Source: Marivirga atlantica
Lineage (GTDB): Bacteria > Bacteroidota > Bacteroidia > Cytophagales > Cyclobacteriaceae
DNA: 64,000 nt
Assembly: GCF_016734805.1 (NCBI RefSeq)
Contig: NZ_JAERQG010000001.1
Location: 372,001-436,000, forward strand
Reading direction: 5' to 3'
Of this stretch, positions 1 to 9,105 are shown piece by piece (the stretch's first letter is position 1; each line of letters opens with the position of its first letter). The notes under the pieces were generated by a model. That model was not told the DNA's origin, searched no databases, and saw nothing but the letters and a program-made list of their open reading frames with translations. The position numbers and the translations under genes are program-made.

Positions 1-1
1 A

Positions 2-376
2 CAGGACTGGTTTGATTTCAAAGTGCCAAAAACTACCATTTCACCCGATTATATTACTAACTGTTTAAATCAATCTGTTGATCCTTTTCCTAAAAGCAGA
101 GCAAAAATGATATGGGTTGGGAATTTACCCATTCTGGCATTTCCTGATGAAATGACCGCATTACTCACTATTCATCAGAAAGCAGCCATTATAGAAGTAG
201 CGCTGCCAAAACAAATGGGGATTTGGTTAGCGGAATGGTTGAAAACACTTAGTAACGGCACTCATAGTTTTGACGCCTTTCAGCAAGATTTTGAATCTCA
301 ATTTGATGACTTCCAGTCGTTCTGGCTATCAGAAGAAATAATGGATTTAAGGGAAAATGGATTGTTGATTTTGTAA
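2..376 (+). CDS. Unidentified protein, 3' part only (5' end outside window)
   Basis: The reading frame is open from the first bases of the window to a TAA at 374-376, giving about 125 residues. A GTG at 23 is the only early alternative start, and no ATG precedes it, so the gene most likely begins upstream of the window. The visible part is a soluble alpha/beta-looking C-terminus with a Trp- and Phe-rich final segment. I do not recognise the family. It runs in the same direction as the YdeI-like gene that starts 8 bases after its stop, so the two may be cotranscribed. Confidence 0.6.
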   Translation, partial: QDWFDFKVPKTTISPDYITNCLNQSVDPFPKSRAKMIWVGNLPILAFPDEMTALLTIHQKAAIIEVALPKQMGIWLAEWLKTLSNGTHSFDAFQQDFESQFDDFQSFWLSEEIMDLRENGLLIL

Positions 377-384
377 ATTCCACA

Positions 385-975
385 ATGGAAACTACCTATC
401 AGGGCAAACCAGCTTTTTATCCTAAGTCTATAGCAGAATGGCGGCAATGGTTAGAAACAAATCATCAAACAACAGAAGCAGTTTGGCTAATTCTTTATAA
501 AAAAGATAGTGGTGTACCCAGTATCAGTTATAGTGAGTCTGTTGATGAAGCGCTATGTTTCGGTTGGGTGGATAGCAAGCCTAATAGGCGGGATGAACAA
601 AGTTTCTACAGGTACTTCTCCCAGCGTAATCCGAAAAGCAACTGGAGCAAGATCAACAAGCAGAAAATTGAAAAGCTTATTCAAGCTGGCAAAATGGCTC
701 CTGCCGGTTTAAAAATGATTGAAGAAGCCAAAGCTAACGGCTCCTGGACTATATTGGATGAAATAGAAGAAGGTATTTTACCTGAAGATTTAAGGGCAGC
801 TTTTGCTCAAAATAAAACTGCGTTTAAGTATTGGGAAGCATTTCCAAGATCCGTCAAAAGAAATATCATGGAATGGATAGTTTCAGCCAGGCGAGCAGAA
901 ACACGTCAAAAAAGAATTGAAGAAACCGTTTCGCTAGCTTCAGAAAATAAGAGAGCTAACCAATATAACGGCTAA
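385..975 (+). CDS. YdeI/OmdA (OmpD-associated) family protein
   Basis: This is a 196-residue protein of the YdeI/OmpD-associated family. The N-terminal half carries the family signature LCFGWVDSKPNRRD (about residues 57-70) followed by the YFSQRNPKSNWSKIN stretch. The C-terminal half (about 130-190) holds the basic helical OmdA segment with WEAFPRSVKRNIMEWI and a run of Arg/Lys/Glu. Family members have been linked to stress or antimicrobial-peptide resistance in some bacteria, but the biochemical activity is not established. The length is normal for the family. The gene faces the cupin gene tail to tail with only 2 bases between the stops. Confidence 0.85.
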   Translation: METTYQGKPAFYPKSIAEWRQWLETNHQTTEAVWLILYKKDSGVPSISYSESVDEALCFGWVDSKPNRRDEQSFYRYFSQRNPKSNWSKINKQKIEKLIQAGKMAPAGLKMIEEAKANGSWTILDEIEEGILPEDLRAAFAQNKTAFKYWEAFPRSVKRNIMEWIVSARRAETRQKRIEETVSLASENKRANQYNG

Positions 976-977
976 AG

Positions 978-1490
978 TTAGCGCCCAAAGTCATCTTGAA
1001 GCCTAACAATATCATTTTCATCAGAAGGATTGCTGGCGTCTACATGTTGCCAAATTTCTGCTAAAACTGACCAGCCTGATAAGCCCACTAAGCGATGGCG
1101 CTCTCCCTGTTTTAATTTAATTTGATCTCCTTCGTGTAAGATCTGTACACTTCCTTCTTCATCCGTATTACTTTTCACCACACCAACATCACCATTTAAA
1201 ACGGTCCATATCTCGGCTCTTCTGTGATGATACTGCCATGACAACCTTTTCTCCGGAGCAACTACTAAAAATTTCGGGCTAAGCTTCTCTGATATTTGAA
1301 GGCTCTTAAAATCTACATCAGGAAAAAACATTTTAGCAAAATCCTCTGCCTGAGATTCATCTATCACAAAGAATCCTCCCCATGGCCTATCAAAATCTTT
1401 TGATACTACCTGAAAACGATTGGCTTGTAGGTAACTCTCTACCTCACTAAAAACTTGCTCTCTTTTTTCAGAAACCAATTGAAGTTCCAT
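978..1490 (-). CDS. Cupin-domain protein, type II mannose-6-phosphate isomerase-like
   Basis: The 170-residue product has a single cupin fold. The segment around residues 105-160 (WQYHHRRAEIWTVLNGDVGV, then EGDQIKLKQGERHRL) contains the HH...E and H metal-binding positions of the cupin motifs and resembles the isomerase part of bifunctional mannose-6-phosphate isomerase/mannose-1-phosphate guanylyltransferases. No nucleotidyltransferase part is present. A role in sugar-phosphate isomerisation is an inference. The start lies 17 bases after the nhaD stop, so it is probably the second gene of an nhaD operon. Confidence 0.75.
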   Translation of the reverse strand: MELQLVSEKREQVFSEVESYLQANRFQVVSKDFDRPWGGFFVIDESQAEDFAKMFFPDVDFKSLQISEKLSPKFLVVAPEKRLSWQYHHRRAEIWTVLNGDVGVVKSNTDEEGSVQILHEGDQIKLKQGERHRLVGLSGWSVLAEIWQHVDASNPSDENDIVRLQDDFGR

Positions 1491-1507
1491 GGATTTTTAA
1501 GATATGT

Positions 1508-3058
1508 CTATAAATAAAAGAAAAGCAACCATACCAAGAACAGTAATGGTAGCAAAATTGGAATTGAAAACCGGATTATATAGCCAAAGAAAGAAGGCAT
1601 TTTTATACCCACTTGTTCCGCTATTGATTTCACCATAAAGTTAGGGCCATTGCCAATGTACGTCATAGCACCAAAGAATACAGCCGCGACCGAAATAGCT
1701 TTTAAGTCAAGAACTGAGTCATGATAAATACCACCTAATGCAAAATGGCTGACTTCGCTCAATACAGAAATACTAGCGCCTTGTGAGGCCATAGCTGCGG
1801 CAAGAAAGTTAAGGTACGTTGGTGCGTTATCTAAAAATCCAGAAAGAAGGCCCGTTCCCCAGTAAAGTGTATTATGTGTTATTAGCTCAGCTCCAGCCGG
1901 TGATTTCGCAAAATTTCCTACCAAGTCCAATGCAGGCATCATTGTACCAAAAATCCCTATGAAGATAAAGGCTACCTCCCTTATTGGTTCAAAGCTAAAT
2001 TCATTCAGATCATGGACTCCTGTTTTGGCAAATCTATAAGATAAGTATGCTACGCTAAGCATAATAACCTCCCTGATATAGGAAAACTGCTGGCCGTCAT
2101 ATTCAATTCCAGGCACCCACGGGAAAACATTGGGATCAATAAATACTGAAATTATAACCACACCTAACCATAGGAAATTACGCTTACCACTAATGGTTAC
2201 TTTATTATCGAAGGTAGCTTCAGCATCTTCCTCTTCTCCTTTTTTATTTCTCTTATCAAGAATAAAGAACACTACCGATAAGATGGCAAGTGCAAATAAC
2301 CATGGTAGCAAATTGTGTTCTAGTGTCCAGAAAAAAGGTACCCCTTTTAAAAAGCCTAAGAATAATGGAGGATCGCCAATGGGTGTTAAAGAACCTCCAA
2401 TATTACTCACCATGAAAATGAAAAATATAATGTGATATGCCTGAATACGATTTTTATTCATTCGTATAAATGGCCTAATAAGTAACATGGACGCTCCCGT
2501 GGTTCCAATTAAATTTGCTACTACAGCCCCCACCAACAGCAAGATGACATTCACCTTAGGAGTTGATCGCTTATTAACATTGATAACAATTCCTCCTGAA
2601 GCAATAAATAATGAGGCCAATAATGCTATGAACTGAATATACTCGAAAGCGGCATGTATAGGACTATGCATGTTTTTCAGTACAAAAAGGTAATAGCTTA
2701 CCACCAAAACAGCTAATATTATAGCTATTTTAGGATAATTCTTGTGCCAAAAATGCTCGTAGAACAGCGGGCCTGTAGCAATCATTAATAAAAGCAGTAC
2801 GAACGGAATAACCGTCCAGCCAGGAGCACTATGATGGCTGCCCTCTTCGGCATGCTCAGCATCTTCAGCATGACTTTCATTGTTATGCTCGTATTGCTTA
2901 TCACTACCATGCTCCTCTTGTATAGCATGATCATCCTGGTTTGCCGTATCTACATTAATCGCTAGCGTATTGCCTGCTTCAGGTGCTGCCTGAGAGCTTG
3001 GAAATTGAACAGTGCAAAAAATAAATAGTGATACAGCAAATAGAAATGCGTTTCTCAT
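1508..3058 (-). CDS. nhaD: NhaD-type Na+/H+ antiporter
   Basis: This is a 516-residue inner-membrane ion antiporter of the ArsB/NhaD superfamily that would exchange Na+ (or Li+) for protons. It begins with a cleavable-looking signal sequence (about 1-24), followed by a stretch at about 30-78 rich in His, Glu and Asp that should face the periplasm. About eleven hydrophobic helices follow. The segment GGSLTPIGDPPLFLGFL (about 225-241) is typical of NhaD proteins, and the second half has the matching region DNAPTYLNFL. Marine Bacteroidota commonly carry such antiporters. A -7-like box lies 24 bases upstream of the start. The His-rich leader is the unusual feature. Confidence 0.85.
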   Translation of the reverse strand: MRNAFLFAVSLFIFCTVQFPSSQAAPEAGNTLAINVDTANQDDHAIQEEHGSDKQYEHNNESHAEDAEHAEEGSHHSAPGWTVIPFVLLLLMIATGPLFYEHFWHKNYPKIAIILAVLVVSYYLFVLKNMHSPIHAAFEYIQFIALLASLFIASGGIVINVNKRSTPKVNVILLLVGAVVANLIGTTGASMLLIRPFIRMNKNRIQAYHIIFFIFMVSNIGGSLTPIGDPPLFLGFLKGVPFFWTLEHNLLPWLFALAILSVVFFILDKRNKKGEEEDAEATFDNKVTISGKRNFLWLGVVIISVFIDPNVFPWVPGIEYDGQQFSYIREVIMLSVAYLSYRFAKTGVHDLNEFSFEPIREVAFIFIGIFGTMMPALDLVGNFAKSPAGAELITHNTLYWGTGLLSGFLDNAPTYLNFLAAAMASQGASISVLSEVSHFALGGIYHDSVLDLKAISVAAVFFGAMTYIGNGPNFMVKSIAEQVGIKMPSFFGYIIRFSIPILLPLLFLVWLLFFYL

Positions 3059-3081
3059 GCAAAAACTGGAGATTTAAGTCG

Positions 3082-3089
3082 CAAAAATA
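3082..3089 (-). promoter_or_regulatory. Candidate -7 box for nhaD
   Basis: On the minus strand this reads TATTTTTG, matching the Bacteroidota -7 consensus TAnnTTTG. It lies 24 bases before the nhaD ATG. There is no TTG at the usual 19-21 base spacing; the nearest is 16 bases upstream. It is a prediction from consensus only. Confidence 0.3.
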
Positions 3090-3133
3090 GATTTATAAAT
3101 TAACCCAATTAAGGCGATCTGGTTATTTATTTG

Positions 3134-4360
3134 TTAAATTAGTTGACTAAGTGCGATTTCAAAAGAAGTTTTAGAAATATTCACTTTAGAAGCACTCGCC
3201 TCGAAAGTCTTACGCAAAGCTCTTTCAATTGTTCGCGAAGTATCTTCAAAAATCGCTTCATCAGTCATTTCAGCATCAGAAGTCATCAGGTAAGCAAAAA
3301 CTCTTGCCATACCACAGTTAGCGATAAAATCAGGAATTACTGCCACTTGTTGATCGGCAAAATCAGCTATAGGCCCAAAGAATATTTCTGGATCAGCAAA
3401 AGGAACATTAGCTCCTGCAGCAATCACTTCCAGTTTTGAAGCAACCATGGCATCAACTTGTTCTTTGTTAATTAACCTTGATGCCGCAGCCGGAATAAAG
3501 ATTTCTGATTCTAAATCCCAAATTTTATCATTGATTTCGTTAAAAGACAGTAGATCCGGAGAGATCAACTCGTTACCTCTTCTATTCAAAAACAAGTCCG
3601 TAACTTCCTCAATAGAGAGCCCTTCTTGTTTAATAATGCCTCCATTTCTATCAATGATTCCAACAATTGAAACACCTGCCTTGGCAAGATAATAAGCCGC
3701 TGAAGCGCCAACATTGCCCCAACCTTGAATAACTGCTCGCTTCTTGCCTAAGCTGCCGCCCCAAATATTATAGTAATGCTCAACAGATTTGGCGACACCA
3801 TAACCGGTTATCATATCAGCAACCGTATATTTTCTTTTTAGATCAGGGGTGTAATTTGAAGCTTCTATCACTTTGATTACACCTTGTCTTAACTGACCAA
3901 GTTTCTTGATTTTTTCAGGTTCTGTAGCGTTATAATGCCCTTGTACCACACCTTCCTGGGGGTGCCACAAACCATATTCTTCGGTAATCGGGATTACTTC
4001 GTGAATTTCATCAACGTTAAGATCACCCCCTGTACCGTAATAATTTTTTAGCAATGGAATAACTGCCTTATACCATCTTTCAAGCACTCCTTTTTTTCTA
4101 GGGTCTGAAGGATCGAAATTAATTCCTGACTTTGCCCCACCAATTGAAGGGCCTGAAACAGTAAATTTAACTTCCATTGTCTTGGCTAGAGACTCAACTT
4201 CACGTTTGTCCAAGCCTTGACGCATTCTTGTTCCTCCACCGGCTGCACCGCCCCTTAATGAATTTATAACTACCCAGCCTTCTGCTTCAGTTTCCGGATC
4301 GCTCCATTCAAAGACAACTTCTGGCTTTTTGTTTTCAAATTTCTCTAAGAGTTCCTTCAT
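3134..4360 (-). CDS. Glu/Leu/Phe/Val dehydrogenase family amino-acid dehydrogenase
   Basis: The 408-residue protein is an NAD(P)-dependent amino-acid dehydrogenase that would deaminate an L-amino acid to its 2-oxo acid. The N-terminal dimerisation/substrate domain contains GGGTRMRQGL and the lysine of GGAKSGI (K77), followed by TGGDLNVDE at about 110-118. The nucleotide-binding domain has VIQGWGNVG (about 208-216) with a GxGxxG-like turn and an acidic end IIDRNG. The substrate could be glutamate, leucine or another residue; the sequence does not decide it. The gene is monocistronic, between nhaD and anmK, with a possible -7 box at 4415-4422. Confidence 0.85.
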   Translation of the reverse strand: MKELLEKFENKKPEVVFEWSDPETEAEGWVVINSLRGGAAGGGTRMRQGLDKREVESLAKTMEVKFTVSGPSIGGAKSGINFDPSDPRKKGVLERWYKAVIPLLKNYYGTGGDLNVDEIHEVIPITEEYGLWHPQEGVVQGHYNATEPEKIKKLGQLRQGVIKVIEASNYTPDLKRKYTVADMITGYGVAKSVEHYYNIWGGSLGKKRAVIQGWGNVGASAAYYLAKAGVSIVGIIDRNGGIIKQEGLSIEEVTDLFLNRRGNELISPDLLSFNEINDKIWDLESEIFIPAAASRLINKEQVDAMVASKLEVIAAGANVPFADPEIFFGPIADFADQQVAVIPDFIANCGMARVFAYLMTSDAEMTDEAIFEDTSRTIERALRKTFEASASKVNISKTSFEIALSQLI

Positions 4361-4414
4361 GTAAATTTTGTTTTCAGATGGTTAGTAGGTTGATTTTAAA
4401 TTTGCCCAAAACTA

Positions 4415-4422
4415 CAAAATTA
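4415..4422 (-). promoter_or_regulatory. Candidate -7 box for the amino-acid dehydrogenase gene
   Basis: The minus strand reads TAATTTTG, a full match to TAnnTTTG, overlapping the anmK stop codon and leaving a leader of roughly 50 bases. A TTG lies 17 bases further upstream, slightly short of the usual spacing. Confidence 0.3.
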
Positions 4423-5505
4423 TAGACTAATTTTTCCTACAATATCTCCAGCTACACTATCCTCCTGAGCGCCAGTAACTGAGCTCAATATGTTGGTTTC
4501 ACTTCTGAGTCGCAAAGTTCCTAGAAAGGCAAAAACCAACGCTTCTTTAAAATCTATTAATTCTGGAGAAGCCTCCCGAATATTGTAAAATGAGCTTAGT
4601 TGGTTCTGAAGCTTTTTTATCAAAAAAGAATTGTAAGCTCCGCCTCCCGTAATGAGTAAGCACCCTTCGTCTTTAGTTCGTTTAATAAATTGAGCTATCT
4701 GAAAAGCAATGTGATCAACAAGTGTGTACATTTTATCCTCAATGCTACAATTAGTTTCTTCTATTAAGGGGAAAACATCCGCTTCAATATCTTCAAGGCC
4801 TAAGCTTTTAGGAAGAGGCTTTTGATAATATGAAATGGCATCAAGCCTTTCTTTTAACTGGTTATTCAACTTTCCTGATTGAGCTATTTTACCTCCCTCA
4901 TCATAAGATTTGCCTAACTTATTGGAGAGAAAGTTTAAGGCGATATTGCAAACTGAAATGTCACATGCTCTTCTTACTCCCTGCTTATCATCAAAAGAAA
5001 TATTACTTATTCCTCCTAAATTCAGACAAAAATCAAAGTCGCTAAACAATAACCTATCGCCAATAGGTACCAGAGGCGCGCCCTGTCCTCCTTTTAAAAC
5101 ATCTAATATTCTAAAATTGCCAATAACCGGTATAGCTGAAGCAGAGTGAATTGCATTGAGATTACCAATTTGTAAGGTTAACCTTTTTTGTGGCTGATGA
5201 AAAACCGTATGACCGTGAGAAGCAATAATTGTAGGTTTTGCTGTCATATCAGTTACAAAATCCTTAACGCGCTCACCTATCCATTTGCCGTATGCAATAT
5301 CAAGTTTGGCCAGCTCTAATCCGCTTAATTTTTTCGCATCACTTAACTGCTCTTGCCAATAGTCATCATAAGCAATGGTTAAAGCTTTTTTAATTTGATA
5401 GTTCCATTTACCCTTACCAAACAAAAAACTAGACAAGGCTATGTCCATCCCATCTAAGGAAGTGCCAGACATTAATCCTATTACGTTTATCTCTTTTCTT
5501 TCCAC
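4420..5505 (-). CDS. anmK: Anhydro-N-acetylmuramic acid kinase
   Basis: AnmK phosphorylates 1,6-anhydro-N-acetylmuramic acid, hydrolysing the anhydro ring, to give MurNAc-6-phosphate during cell-wall recycling in the cytoplasm. The ATPase-fold motifs are clear: GLMSGTSLDGMD near the N-terminus, ASHGHTVFHQP, NLGGISNIS and ITGGGAYN. An ATG at 5553 would lengthen it by 16 residues but would overlap the start of the divergent coaX gene by 13 bases; those residues are not family-like. I therefore choose the GTG at 5505, which starts 9 residues before the first motif and gives 361 residues. This choice is an inference. Confidence 0.85.
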   Translation of the reverse strand: MERKEINVIGLMSGTSLDGMDIALSSFLFGKGKWNYQIKKALTIAYDDYWQEQLSDAKKLSGLELAKLDIAYGKWIGERVKDFVTDMTAKPTIIASHGHTVFHQPQKRLTLQIGNLNAIHSASAIPVIGNFRILDVLKGGQGAPLVPIGDRLLFSDFDFCLNLGGISNISFDDKQGVRRACDISVCNIALNFLSNKLGKSYDEGGKIAQSGKLNNQLKERLDAISYYQKPLPKSLGLEDIEADVFPLIEETNCSIEDKMYTLVDHIAFQIAQFIKRTKDEGCLLITGGGAYNSFLIKKLQNQLSSFYNIREASPELIDFKEALVFAFLGTLRLRSETNILSSVTGAQEDSVAGDIVGKISL

Positions 5506-5540
5506 TATTCTGATTAGATTTACCTCTTTAAAGCTAGAAT

Positions 5541-6266
5541 ATGTTTGCCACAATTGATATAGGAAACACTTTGGCTAAGTTAGGCCTTTTTAAAGATGAT
5601 GAATTGATAGCGCAATTTTCTTTTCAAAATCTAGCTGAAATGAAAGAAACGCTCACGTCATACAGCATTGATAAATACATAATTGCTAGTGTAAATCAAC
5701 CTTATGAGGAAATCAGCCTGCAGCTTTCTTTAAACTCTGATCAGGCTATGTTTTTAGATCAGCAAACAAATATCCCATTTATCAATAAATATAAGTCCTC
5801 TACTTTAGGGATTGATAGAATTGCCTTGGTTGCTGGCGCTCAAAGCAAGTTTCCACAAAAAAATGTGCTTGTTATTGATGCTGGCTCCTGCATTACTTAC
5901 GACTTCATTACGGATAAGTCAGCTTATTTAGGAGGTGCCATTTCTCCCGGTGCCCAAATGCGTTTTAAAAGCATGCATAATTTTACTGCCCGTTTACCGT
6001 TACTTCAACTTAAAAATCAACCTGCAGACGAATGGCTTGGCAACACTACGGAAGCCTCCATGAGCAGCGGTGTGATTAATGGGATTGTTGGAGAAATGGA
6101 AGCGTTTATTCGAAAGTATCAGGAAAGCTTTGGTCCAACACATGTATTAATAAGCGGAGGAGATGCTAAATTCTTTGAAAGTAGAATAAAAGCTACCATC
6201 TTTGCAATCCCAGAATTGTTACTAGTGGGTTTAAATGCAATTTTAAGACATAATGCGTCATATTAA
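5541..6266 (+). CDS. coaX: Type III pantothenate kinase
   Basis: CoaX phosphorylates pantothenate, the first step of coenzyme A synthesis, and is the K+/NH4+-dependent, feedback-insensitive form of the enzyme. The 241-residue protein has the ASKHA-fold motifs DIGNTLAKLGLF at the N-terminus, TLGIDRIALVAGA (about 93-105), VIDAGSCITYD (about 113-123), YLGGAISPG and ISGGDAKFF. It is the first gene of the envelope block: its stop overlaps the start of the outer-membrane protein gene by 14 bases, which suggests translational coupling. It diverges from anmK with a gap of only 35 bases between the chosen starts. Confidence 0.92.
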   Translation: MFATIDIGNTLAKLGLFKDDELIAQFSFQNLAEMKETLTSYSIDKYIIASVNQPYEEISLQLSLNSDQAMFLDQQTNIPFINKYKSSTLGIDRIALVAGAQSKFPQKNVLVIDAGSCITYDFITDKSAYLGGAISPGAQMRFKSMHNFTARLPLLQLKNQPADEWLGNTTEASMSSGVINGIVGEMEAFIRKYQESFGPTHVLISGGDAKFFESRIKATIFAIPELLLVGLNAILRHNASY

Positions 6267-7548
6267 ATTAGGCTTTTTAGCCATAATAATCACAATACTT
6301 TCTTATTCATCCCTATCTGCTCAAGGCACTGTTTCTCCCTATTCAGCTTATGGGGTAGGTATTATGGCAGATAGAGGTTATGCTGCCAACTTAGGAATGG
6401 GCAATGCAGGCATCGCTTACGGAAGCCCTTGGTACATTCCTTCATTAAATCCGGCATTATTAGGAAGTCAAACCTTCTCTTCTTTCGAGGCGGGTATTAA
6501 CATGAGGAGAACAGCCATCCGTGATGAAATTAACAGATTCGATCAGGTTAATGGCGGTCTTTCCTATATCGGATTGGCTGTGCCCATTGTGCCTGGAAGA
6601 GTTGGCGCTTCATTAACATTAAATCCTTATTCCAGCAAAAATTATAATTTAGTTGAGTCATTTGATGAATCTGAAACAGTAAGGCCTGTTAATAAAAGCT
6701 ATACAGGAGAAGGAAATATTTCTCAATTTAGATTGTCAGGTGGTTGGAATATTACAGAAAACATCTCCTTTGGTGCCGAAGCCAATTATAACTTTGGCGT
6801 AATTACTGAAAGAAACAGTACCAGAAACATTATTAACGGACAGGACACCATTGCTCTTCCTTATTTGGTTGCTGCTGAAAATGTGAACAACTATGCCGAT
6901 TTGAGCTTTTTATTAGGCTTACGAGTTAGAAAGCAAATCAAGAAAAATACGCTAGCATTTGGTGCAACATATGCATTTGAAAATAACTTAAACACCACCA
7001 GAAGCAATTCACTAAAACTTTTAAGTACAAGTGGTGATCCTCTTGACCCTTTCGATACGGACTCAAGTAATGCTAAAGTTATTAATGAAGAAGGTATTAC
7101 TTCTATTCCTGCCAAAATCAGCTTTGGCTTGAGCTATTATAGATTGAACAACTGGGCCGTTTCATTAGATTACAGCTACCAAGACTGGAGGAATTATACT
7201 TACTACGGCTCTGGTGATGAGGATTTACAAGCTGCCGCTACCATTAACGTGGGTGGCGAATTTACACCTGATATTCAATCTGGAGACAAGTACTATGAGC
7301 GTATTACCTATAGAGCTGGGCTTTACATAAAAAATGGACCAATTGTCATAGACAATACAGAAATTAATGGATTTGGCATTACTTTTGGAACTACTTTGCC
7401 AATTAGTAAAGCTTCTAGTATTAATTTAGGCTTTGAAGTAGGCCAAAGAGGAACATTAGAAAACAGCTTAGTAAGAGAAAACTTCTTCGGAATAAACTTA
7501 AGTTTCACTTACAATGACAGATGGTTTATTAGAAGAAGGTTTGATTAA
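6253..7548 (+). CDS. Outer-membrane beta-barrel protein
   Basis: The 431-residue product has a signal peptide ending near SLSAQ (residue 24) and then alternating amphipathic strands rich in Tyr, Asn and Gly with aromatic strand ends, finishing NDRWFIRRRFD. This is the pattern of a beta-barrel in the outer membrane, comparable to FadL/PorV-like or OMP_b-brl proteins. The early GMGNAGIAYGSPWYIPSLNP segment resembles the N-terminal plug region of PorV/FadL-type barrels. Its place between coaX and lptC recurs in other Bacteroidota as far as I recall. The substrate or partner is unknown. Confidence 0.75.
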   Translation: MRHIKLGFLAIIITILSYSSLSAQGTVSPYSAYGVGIMADRGYAANLGMGNAGIAYGSPWYIPSLNPALLGSQTFSSFEAGINMRRTAIRDEINRFDQVNGGLSYIGLAVPIVPGRVGASLTLNPYSSKNYNLVESFDESETVRPVNKSYTGEGNISQFRLSGGWNITENISFGAEANYNFGVITERNSTRNIINGQDTIALPYLVAAENVNNYADLSFLLGLRVRKQIKKNTLAFGATYAFENNLNTTRSNSLKLLSTSGDPLDPFDTDSSNAKVINEEGITSIPAKISFGLSYYRLNNWAVSLDYSYQDWRNYTYYGSGDEDLQAAATINVGGEFTPDIQSGDKYYERITYRAGLYIKNGPIVIDNTEINGFGITFGTTLPISKASSINLGFEVGQRGTLENSLVRENFFGINLSFTYNDRWFIRRRFD

Positions 7549-7647
7549 ACTGAATTTTCAATGAAAATGAAACTTTTCGATGCATTCTCGATTAATGTTT
7601 CAAAAAGTTTTAACAGTTTTGGCAAACTAATTGATTACAGATATATA

Positions 7648-7680
7648 AAATGAGAGGGGGAGTGACTTTTTCCCTCATTT
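7648..7680 (+). terminator. Possible stem-loop terminator after the barrel gene
   Basis: AAATGAG-A-GGG pairs with CCCTCATTT across a loop, about 100 bases after the barrel stop. There is no clear T-run beyond the stem, so it may be an attenuating or processing hairpin in the 189-base gap rather than a full terminator. Confidence 0.35.
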
Positions 7681-7737
7681 GAATGTTTAACAACAGGTGG
7701 TTGCAATGAAATGTGACCTTCATTAAATTTTAGAAAA

Positions 7738-9042
7738 ATGAAAAAGATTCTTTTTACACTAACACTGTTATTTGCTTCAGGTTTGGCTACTATGGCTCAA
7801 GATGGCTGGAACTGGCCGGAAGATGAAGCAAAAAAGGCAAAAGCGATGGAAAAGAACGCTTTATATTCAGATATGCTTACAGCTGAAAATTATGAAGCTG
7901 CCAAGCCGCCTTTAGACTGGTTATTGAAGGAAACACCAGATTTAAATCCTTCTATTTACATCCAAGGTGTTAAGGTTTACGAAAACCTTTACGAAAGCGC
8001 TACTGGCCAATCCAAGAAAAACTTACAGGATTCAACTGTATTACTTTATGATTTAAGAATGAAGTATTTCAACGATGTTGAAAATGTAACTAATAGAAAG
8101 GCATATGATGCTTACCAAGCTTGGAAGGATAGAAAAGATAAGTATGCTGAACTTTATCAAATAGAGAAGGATGCTTTTGAAATGCTGGGTAACAAGTCTA
8201 GCATTGCTAATAGCGTAGCATACATGGATGCCGCCAGAAGACATAAATTAGCTGGGGGTGATTTAACTGATTTAGATATAATCAACATTTATTCTGAAAT
8301 CACAGATTTCCTTGATGCTCAGGAAGCTGCTGGAGAAAGCAAATCAAAGATTGACAAATACAGAGATTATGTTGATAAACTTTTCAATGCAACAGTAACT
8401 GTAAATTGCTCAATTATTGATGAGCAGCTTTATCCTAAATATGTTGAAAATGGCAAACAATTAAAGGATGCTGAAAGAATAGTTAAATTTGCTTTAGCTG
8501 GAAGTTGTACAAGTAGCCAGGCTTTCTTGGAAGCTGCAAAGCAAATGGTAGAAAATAGTCCTGAATATGGATTGATCAGACTAATAGCTTTAAGAAGCAA
8601 AGCCAACAGCAATTATGATGCTGCCACTAAGTACTTCAAAAAAGCACTAGAGCTTACTGAGGACAATATCAAACAGGGTGAAATTTACCTTGAGCTGTCT
8701 GATATTGCTGCAAAAAGCGGTAGCAAATCAGAAGCAAGAAGCAATGCTTATAAAGCACTGGAGGCTGACCCCTCTAAGAAAGAGGCTTATATAATAATTG
8801 GTGACCTTTACTTAAAAAGCTTCCAGGATTGTAAAGGTGGTGAAGACATGGTAAAAGATAGAGCCGTTTATATTGCTGCTTATGAAATGTATCAAAAAGG
8901 TGGTAATGCTGAAAGAATGGCCGTTGCTCAAGAGCAGTTTCCATCAAAAGAAGATTTATTCAATTACGGTTACGATGTTGGAGGTACCTTAACAGTTGGA
9001 TGTTGGGTAGGTGAAACAGTTACTCTAAGAACGAGAGATTAA
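7738..9042 (+). CDS. Periplasmic TPR-repeat protein
   Basis: The 434-residue protein has a signal peptide (cleavage near ATMAQ, residue 21). Helical repeats fill the rest. The clearest TPR-like pairs lie at about 280-355: YDAATKYFKKALELTEDN, then IYLELSDIAAKSGSKSEARS, then AYKALEADPSKKEAYIIIGD. TPR arrays bind protein partners, so a scaffolding role in outer-membrane or LPS assembly would fit its place between a barrel gene and lptC. That role is inferred from context only. Two Cys (in TVNCSIID and AGSCTSS) could form a disulfide. A strong terminator follows it. Confidence 0.75.
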   Translation: MKKILFTLTLLFASGLATMAQDGWNWPEDEAKKAKAMEKNALYSDMLTAENYEAAKPPLDWLLKETPDLNPSIYIQGVKVYENLYESATGQSKKNLQDSTVLLYDLRMKYFNDVENVTNRKAYDAYQAWKDRKDKYAELYQIEKDAFEMLGNKSSIANSVAYMDAARRHKLAGGDLTDLDIINIYSEITDFLDAQEAAGESKSKIDKYRDYVDKLFNATVTVNCSIIDEQLYPKYVENGKQLKDAERIVKFALAGSCTSSQAFLEAAKQMVENSPEYGLIRLIALRSKANSNYDAATKYFKKALELTEDNIKQGEIYLELSDIAAKSGSKSEARSNAYKALEADPSKKEAYIIIGDLYLKSFQDCKGGEDMVKDRAVYIAAYEMYQKGGNAERMAVAQEQFPSKEDLFNYGYDVGGTLTVGCWVGETVTLRTRD

Positions 9043-9057
9043 TCAAACTAAATTGAG

Positions 9058-9094
9058 AAAAAGCGGTTTCGGAATCTTCCAGACCGCTTTTTTT
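9058..9094 (+). terminator. Rho-independent terminator after the TPR gene
   Basis: AAAGCGGT and ACCGCTTT pair across a 15-base loop and are followed by a run of T. It separates the TPR gene from lptC, so lptC is probably expressed from read-through or its own promoter. Confidence 0.8.
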
Positions 9095-9105
9095 GTTCTA
9101 ACGCC

